DNA from: an uncultured Ruminococcus sp.
GTDB lineage: Bacteria > Bacillota > Clostridia > Lachnospirales > Lachnospiraceae
Assembly: GCA_900066355.1 (NCBI GenBank)
Contig: FMEL01000002.1
Location: 1-64,000, forward strand
DNA: 64,000 nucleotides
Reading direction: 5' to 3'
Shown here piece by piece: positions 59,753 to 64,000 of this stretch. The notes below the pieces were generated by a model. That model was not told where the DNA came from, did not search any database, and saw only the letters and a list, made by a program, of their open reading frames with translations. Numbering within the stretch: position 1 is the first letter of the stretch; every line of letters starts with the position of its first letter. Both the position numbers and the translations under genes were made by a program.

Positions 59753-60430
59753 ATGGAGCAATTATTGATTGTTGAAGATGATATTGGTTTGAATCAAGGT
59801 TTATGCAAAGCACTGAAAGTAGATGATCGGAAAATCATTTCCTGCCAAGACCTGAAAACGGCGAAGGAGCAGATGCTTTGCGGCGGTGTATCCCTGATCC
59901 TGTTAGATATCAATCTGCCGGATGGCAGTGGGCTTGAATTGCTACGGGAGGTCAAGGAAAACACACCCGGGATTCCTGTTATTCTGCTGACTGCCAATGA
60001 TACCGATCTGGACATCGTGGACGGACTGGAGAGGGGCGCTGATGATTACATTACCAAGCCCTTTTCTCTTTCGGTTTTGCGGGCAAGGGTGAATACCCAA
60101 CTGCGAAAGCAAGCGTCAAGCCATAAAAATGCACCGATCCATATTGATCTATTTCACTTTGACTTTGAAGCAATGACCTTTTATGTGGGAGATTCAAAAG
60201 TAGAATTGAGTAAAACAGAACAAAAATTACTGCGTCTGCTTGTTGAAAACCGCGGTCAGACCATGACGCGTGGAAACCTTATAGACAGGATCTGGACAGA
60301 TGGTGCAGAATATGTGGATGAAAATGCTTTGTCTGTTACGATCAAGCGTTTGAGGGATAAGCTTGGGGCACAGAAATACATTAAAACCATCTATGGAATC
60401 GGTTATAGCTGGGTGACAAAAGATGAATAA
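59753..60430 (+). CDS. OmpR-family response regulator of module 3 (VncR-like)
   Basis: 225 residues from ATG 59753 (GAGGGAGTGAGATAT upstream). Receiver with phospho-acceptor Asp52 in LILLDINLPDGSG and Lys in ADDYITKPFSLSV; winged helix with IWTDGAEYVDENALSVTIKR. It overlaps the kinase gene by 8 bases. Regulators of this type govern FtsX-type ABC transporters for antimicrobial peptides (VncRS/Vex, BceRS). Two GGAAAGAAT repeats before the ATPase gene are the likely target. Confidence 0.92.
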   Translation: MEQLLIVEDDIGLNQGLCKALKVDDRKIISCQDLKTAKEQMLCGGVSLILLDINLPDGSGLELLREVKENTPGIPVILLTANDTDLDIVDGLERGADDYITKPFSLSVLRARVNTQLRKQASSHKNAPIHIDLFHFDFEAMTFYVGDSKVELSKTEQKLLRLLVENRGQTMTRGNLIDRIWTDGAEYVDENALSVTIKRLRDKLGAQKYIKTIYGIGYSWVTKDE

Positions 60431-61322
60431 AAGCGGCATCATGATCATACTGCTGTGTTCTCTGGCGGCGGTAGCTGTTGTATTATGGGAGCGGAGAAAG
60501 GTCAGAAAAACGATGGAAGAAATCGAAAGGATGTTGGACGTTGCCATGACCGGTTCTTTTTCTGAAATCACTTTTGATGAAAGCCAGCTGTCTGCTTTGG
60601 AAACAAAGTTTGCACACTATCTTTCTGCCGCAGAAGCATCTTCTCGAAATATGGCACAGGAAAAAGAAAAAATCAAATCCTTGATTGCGGACATTTCCCA
60701 CCAGACGAAAACGCCGATTGCAAACCTGCTGTTATACAGCGAGCTTTTGATGGAGAAAACTCTGCCTGCATCGGCAAAGGAAAACGTGGAGGCACTGTAC
60801 AAACAATCGGAAAAGCTACGATTTCTGATTGATTCTCTCGTAAAACTTTCCAGACTGGAAAATGGGATCATTTCACTTTCCCCTCAGCAAGCATCACTTC
60901 AGCCGCTGCTTGAAAGCGTAGTAGAACAATATGCCGCCAAGGCTTCTGGAAAAGGATTATCCATATATCTGTACGATACAGATATTTCCGCTACATTTGA
61001 CTTCAAATGGACAGCGGAAGCACTGGCTAATATTGTAGACAATGCCATCAAATATACGGAGCATGGAACAATCACGATTTCTACCGTAAGTTACGAAATG
61101 TTTACAAGGATCGATATATCGGATACCGGTTCAGGTATCCCGGAAAACGAGCAGGCAAAGATATTTTCCCGTTTTTATCGTTCAAATGCTGTTCAGGAAC
61201 AAGAAGGGGTTGGCATCGGCTTATACCTTGCCCGACAGATTATATCCGGTGAGGGCGGTTATATCAAAGTCGCCTCTGTCCCCGGCAAAGGAAGCACTTT
61301 TTCTGTGTTTCTGCCGAAATAG
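60423..61322 (+). CDS. Sensor histidine kinase of module 3 (VncS-like)
   Basis: 299 residues. One N-terminal membrane segment (IMIILLCSLAAVAVVLW), no clear extracellular domain. His93 in ADISHQTKTPIANLLLYSEL, N box NIVDNAIKYT, G1 DTGSGIP, G2 GVGIGLYLARQII. Without its own sensor it may read transporter activity, as in Bce systems, although there two membrane segments are the rule. Confidence 0.92.
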   Translation: MNKSGIMIILLCSLAAVAVVLWERRKVRKTMEEIERMLDVAMTGSFSEITFDESQLSALETKFAHYLSAAEASSRNMAQEKEKIKSLIADISHQTKTPIANLLLYSELLMEKTLPASAKENVEALYKQSEKLRFLIDSLVKLSRLENGIISLSPQQASLQPLLESVVEQYAAKASGKGLSIYLYDTDISATFDFKWTAEALANIVDNAIKYTEHGTITISTVSYEMFTRIDISDTGSGIPENEQAKIFSRFYRSNAVQEQEGVGIGLYLARQIISGEGGYIKVASVPGKGSTFSVFLPK

Positions 61323-61361
61323 CATCCATTCTTTCAAAATTGTTAGATTTCATTTTCCGCC

Positions 61362-61394
61362 GGAAAGAATGTGGAAAGAATCCTATGCGATAAT
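61362..61394 (+). promoter_or_regulatory. Direct repeat and promoter of ABC module 3
   Basis: GGAAAGAAT occurs at 61362-61370 and again at 61373-61381, an 11-bp period. An extended -10 (TG-C-GATAAT, GATAAT at 61389-61394) begins 15 bases after the start of GAAAG in the second repeat, the same distance as at 48987-49002. No -35 is recognisable, which fits activator dependence. Confidence 0.65.
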
Positions 61395-61457
61395 CTGTAT
61401 GTATCAAAGGATCATTTCCTTTCATATATACAGATTTTTTCATGGAGGTACTCATTT

Positions 61458-62129
61458 ATGGAGGTTTTACAGGCAAAAGACCTGAAAAAAATTTATGGCT
61501 CCGGCAATAATGCGGTTCATGCACTGGATGGAGTTGATTTAAGTGTAAAGAAGGGCGAATTTGTTGCAATTGTCGGCACATCCGGATCCGGAAAATCCAC
61601 GCTGTTGCATATGCTGGGCGGGCTGGATCGCCCTACAAGCGGCACGGTCATGGTGGACGGACAGGATATTTTCTCCCTGAAGGAGGAAGCGCTGACCATC
61701 TTCCGCCGCAGGAAAATCGGCTTTGTGTTCCAAGCATATAATCTTGTTCCGGTGCTGAATGTGTATGAAAATATCGTTCTACCCATTGAGCTGGACGGTG
61801 GCAAGGTCAACAAGGATTTCGTACAGCAGATCGTGCAGACCCTTGGGCTGGATGAGCGTCTGGATGCCCTGCCCAATCAGCTCTCCGGCGGTCAGCAGCA
61901 GCGTGTGGCAATCGCCCGTGCGCTGGCGGCAGCACCCGCTATCATTCTGGCAGATGAACCGACAGGTAATCTGGATTCCAAAACCAGTCAGGATGTATTG
62001 AGCCTTTTGAAAGTCACCAGTCAAAAGTTCGCCCAGACAATCGTAATGATCACTCACAACGAAGAAATTGCACAGATGGCAGACAGCATTATCCGTATCG
62101 AAGATGGTCGGATCGTCTCCCAAAACTAA
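61458..62129 (+). CDS. ABC transporter ATPase, MacB/BceA-type
   Basis: 223 residues from ATG 61458 (GGAGGTACTCATTT upstream). Walker A GTSGSGKST, signature LSGGQQQRVAIARAL, Walker B IILADEPTGNLDS, switch His in IVMITHNEEIA. This is the set seen in ATPases that pair with FtsX-type permeases (BceA, VexB, MacB). From here on the DNA is visibly richer in GC than the regulator and kinase genes before it. Confidence 0.93.
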   Translation: MEVLQAKDLKKIYGSGNNAVHALDGVDLSVKKGEFVAIVGTSGSGKSTLLHMLGGLDRPTSGTVMVDGQDIFSLKEEALTIFRRRKIGFVFQAYNLVPVLNVYENIVLPIELDGGKVNKDFVQQIVQTLGLDERLDALPNQLSGGQQQRVAIARALAAAPAIILADEPTGNLDSKTSQDVLSLLKVTSQKFAQTIVMITHNEEIAQMADSIIRIEDGRIVSQN

Positions 62130-62144
62130 CGGGAGGTGGTTACG

Positions 62145-64000
62145 ATGAATGTCAAAAACAGAAAATGTATTCGGAAACTCAGCTTAAAATCTCTTTATGC
62201 GAACCGTCGTCGCAATCTGATCGCCATTTTTGCCATTGCGCTGACAACGCTGCTATTTACGTCCATGTTCACCATTGTCTTGTCGTTGAACGCCAGCTAT
62301 GAAACCTACCAGTTTCGGCAGGTAGGCGGCTATGCGCATGGCACCTTTAAGGATGTTTCCCCCGAGCAGGCGGAACGCATCGCTGCCCACCCAAAGGTGA
62401 AGGCTGCGGGGGCACGGAAGGTAATCGGTATCACTGCGGAGGGGGTCTTTGCCAAAATACCGGCAGAGATCAGCTACATGGATGCCAACTGCACTAAATG
62501 GAGCTATGCAACCCCTACTACCGGACGGATGCCCGAAAGCGGCAAAGAGGTAGCCATGGATACGGCAGCGTTGCAGCTGCTTGGCGTAACGCCGGAGCTG
62601 GGCGCCGAGGTCACGGTTTCCTATTCCATTACGGACAAGGATCAAACCGCCTTTACTGTAACAGATACCTTTACGCTGGTGGGCTATTGGGACTATGATG
62701 AACTAATGCCTGTTCACTACATCAACATCAGCCGTGATTACGCAGATGACATCGAAGCGCAGGCAGTGAAAACAGGGTTACAGCCTTTCCGCACCGATTT
62801 GAATGTCATGCTGGCCTCCGGCACAAACATTCAAGGGCAGATGGAGCAGGTGGATACCGATCTTGGCTACACCTGGGACAGCTATACCGATCCCAACAGC
62901 GTCCGGATCGGCGTTAACTGGGGATATACCTCATCCCAGCTGGAGTCGCAGCTCGATCCAGAGCTGATGATCGCCATAGCAGCTTTTTTGCTGCTGGTCA
63001 TTTTCACGGGGTATCTTATCATCTATAACATTTTTCAGATCTCCGTTGCAGGGGATATCCGGTTTTACGGACTTCTGAAAACCATTGGCACAACGCCCCG
63101 GCAGCTCAAACGCATCATTCGCCAGCAGGCACTTCTGCTTTGTCTGATCGGTATTCCGGCGGGGCTGCTGCTGGGCTATGGAATCGGCGCTGTTTTGGTT
63201 CCTATTGTCTTGCGCTCCACCCAGTTGGATGCAGGCATCACCACCATCAGCACATCGCCTGTGATCTTCCTTGGTTCTATGCTGTTCGCCTTGTTGACGG
63301 TGCTCTTGTCCTGTTCCAAGCCCGGAAAAATGGCAGCTAAGGTCTCTCCGGTGGAGGCTACCAAATATACGGATGCAATGCAGACCAAGAAAAAACAGCG
63401 CAGCACCCGGGGAGCCAAGCTCCATCAGATGGCCTTTGCCAATTTGGGACGAAACAAGAAAAAGACGGTGCTGGTGGTGGTGTCTCTGGCACTGTCGGTG
63501 ACGCTGTTCAATGCACTGTGTGCCTTTGTGGGCGGCTTCAGCATGGAGAAGTATGTATCCTTCATGACCTGCGCCGATTTTATCGTCAGCACGCCCGACT
63601 ATTTCCGTTACAACCCGGCAGATGAATTCATCACGCCGGAACAGATCGAAGAGATCGCAGCAAACACAAAGTCCAGTCTTTCCGGCACGGGATATGCTGT
63701 GCGAAAACCCGTATATCTTTGGATGACGGAGGATGCTCTGCGGCAGGACTATGCAAGGTACGAAAGTGCTGAGCAGTTGGACAGCCATATGAGCCGCATG
63801 GAGCACCGGGGCGATATGGTGATGGGAGATACCAGAATCGAGGCTCTGGATAACAGCCTGTTTGACAAGCTGCAAGTGTTCGACGGAGATATTTCTCCTA
63901 TGCTGGAGCCAAACAATAACGCTATTGCCATTGCGGTTTCTTTGGATGATTACGGCAATCTGCTCAATCCTGAATACTACCCCAAGGTGGGGGACACGAT
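62145..64000 (+). CDS. FtsX-type ABC permease (partial, runs off the window)
   Basis: At least 618 residues from ATG 62145 (GGGAGGTGGTTACG upstream); the gene is cut by the window end. The first membrane segment (LIAIFAIALTTLLFTSMFTI) is followed by a large extracytoplasmic domain (about 45-260). Three membrane segments of the first FtsX domain come next (about 275-300, 325-350 and 365-390, with the TIGTTPRQLKRIIRQQ coupling motif). A second copy of the MacB-like start then begins (LGRNKKKTVLVVVSLALSVT). The duplicated layout is that of BceB/VexA-type permeases of 800 residues or more. It is the partner of the ATPase at 61458. Confidence 0.9.
   Translation, partial: MNVKNRKCIRKLSLKSLYANRRRNLIAIFAIALTTLLFTSMFTIVLSLNASYETYQFRQVGGYAHGTFKDVSPEQAERIAAHPKVKAAGARKVIGITAEGVFAKIPAEISYMDANCTKWSYATPTTGRMPESGKEVAMDTAALQLLGVTPELGAEVTVSYSITDKDQTAFTVTDTFTLVGYWDYDELMPVHYINISRDYADDIEAQAVKTGLQPFRTDLNVMLASGTNIQGQMEQVDTDLGYTWDSYTDPNSVRIGVNWGYTSSQLESQLDPELMIAIAAFLLLVIFTGYLIIYNIFQISVAGDIRFYGLLKTIGTTPRQLKRIIRQQALLLCLIGIPAGLLLGYGIGAVLVPIVLRSTQLDAGITTISTSPVIFLGSMLFALLTVLLSCSKPGKMAAKVSPVEATKYTDAMQTKKKQRSTRGAKLHQMAFANLGRNKKKTVLVVVSLALSVTLFNALCAFVGGFSMEKYVSFMTCADFIVSTPDYFRYNPADEFITPEQIEEIAANTKSSLSGTGYAVRKPVYLWMTEDALRQDYARYESAEQLDSHMSRMEHRGDMVMGDTRIEALDNSLFDKLQVFDGDISPMLEPNNNAIAIAVSLDDYGNLLNPEYYPKVGDT

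Noticed and set aside
62931..63875. 314-codon reverse-strand open frame
   Set aside because: Antisense shadow of the FtsX-type permease gene; composition (His, Gln, Arg) and lack of a ribosome binding site argue against a gene.

Overview
The window looks like an accessory chromosomal region of a Gram-positive anaerobe, most likely a Lachnospiraceae member (Ruminococcus gnavus, Blautia or Dorea-like). This is an inference from low to middle GC by eye, AGGAGG-type ribosome binding sites, abundant OmpR-type two-component systems, ECF sigma / DUF4179 pairs, a Firmicutes-type GalT, and DUF6040, DUF6061 and AbiE cargo. No rRNA, tRNA or CRISPR array was seen. The right end is open inside an FtsX-type permease.

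Left part (1-9.5 kb): a frameshifted AraC regulator, a group II intron remnant joined to the 3' end of a GH95 fucosidase, a probable structured RNA gene with its own promoter and terminator (2144-2394), a PBECR4-type gene with an internal deletion, an intact operon (ECF sigma, anti-sigma, L,D-transpeptidase) behind an autoregulatory-type ECF promoter, then remnants of a hybrid kinase and a GH20 hexosaminidase.

9.5-17.6 kb: an eight-gene unit of response regulator, sensor kinase, lipoprotein, two ABC-2 type permeases, ATPase, secreted anchored protein and MacB-like protein. A reduced paralogue (regulator, kinase, lipoprotein) lies at 38.9-42.3 kb. TTACA-N6-TTACA direct repeats with an 11-bp period precede the regulator and lipoprotein of the first unit and the lipoprotein of the second, suggesting one shared regulatory logic.

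17.6-20.6 kb is debris: an ATPase/TOPRIM pair, mobile-element proteins, a cold-shock gene and a broken class B sortase. 20.6-23.9 kb holds a BlaI/BlaR1-like pair and a secreted protein. TACA-N2-TGTA operators sit on both promoters, and the receptor's extracellular tail resembles the tail of the secreted protein instead of a beta-lactam sensor. 24.0-25.9 kb is a second, reverse-strand ECF/anti-sigma pair.

26-38.8 kb is a string of small genes (DUF3784, zinc ribbons, DUF1648, DUF4825, DUF2500, DUF3592-like), a possible PD-(D/E)XK nuclease, a 25-residue reverse-strand peptide gene, galT, a second L,D-transpeptidase, an SMC-like ATPase and a CPBP protease. 42.4 kb carries a DUF4209 protein with a HEPN-like R-x4-H motif.

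44.9-64 kb is a mosaic of mobile-element cargo: a DUF6040 remnant, an AbiEi/AbiEii toxin-antitoxin pair, two LanFEG-like ABC modules each with its own two-component system, an element sigma factor, and a VncRS/Vex-like module. Each of the three ABC operons has direct repeats with an 11-bp period upstream. A conserved tail sequence follows both LanFEG modules and also a broken ABC module at 26 kb. Much of the window is pseudogenes made by deletions that fuse gene fragments.
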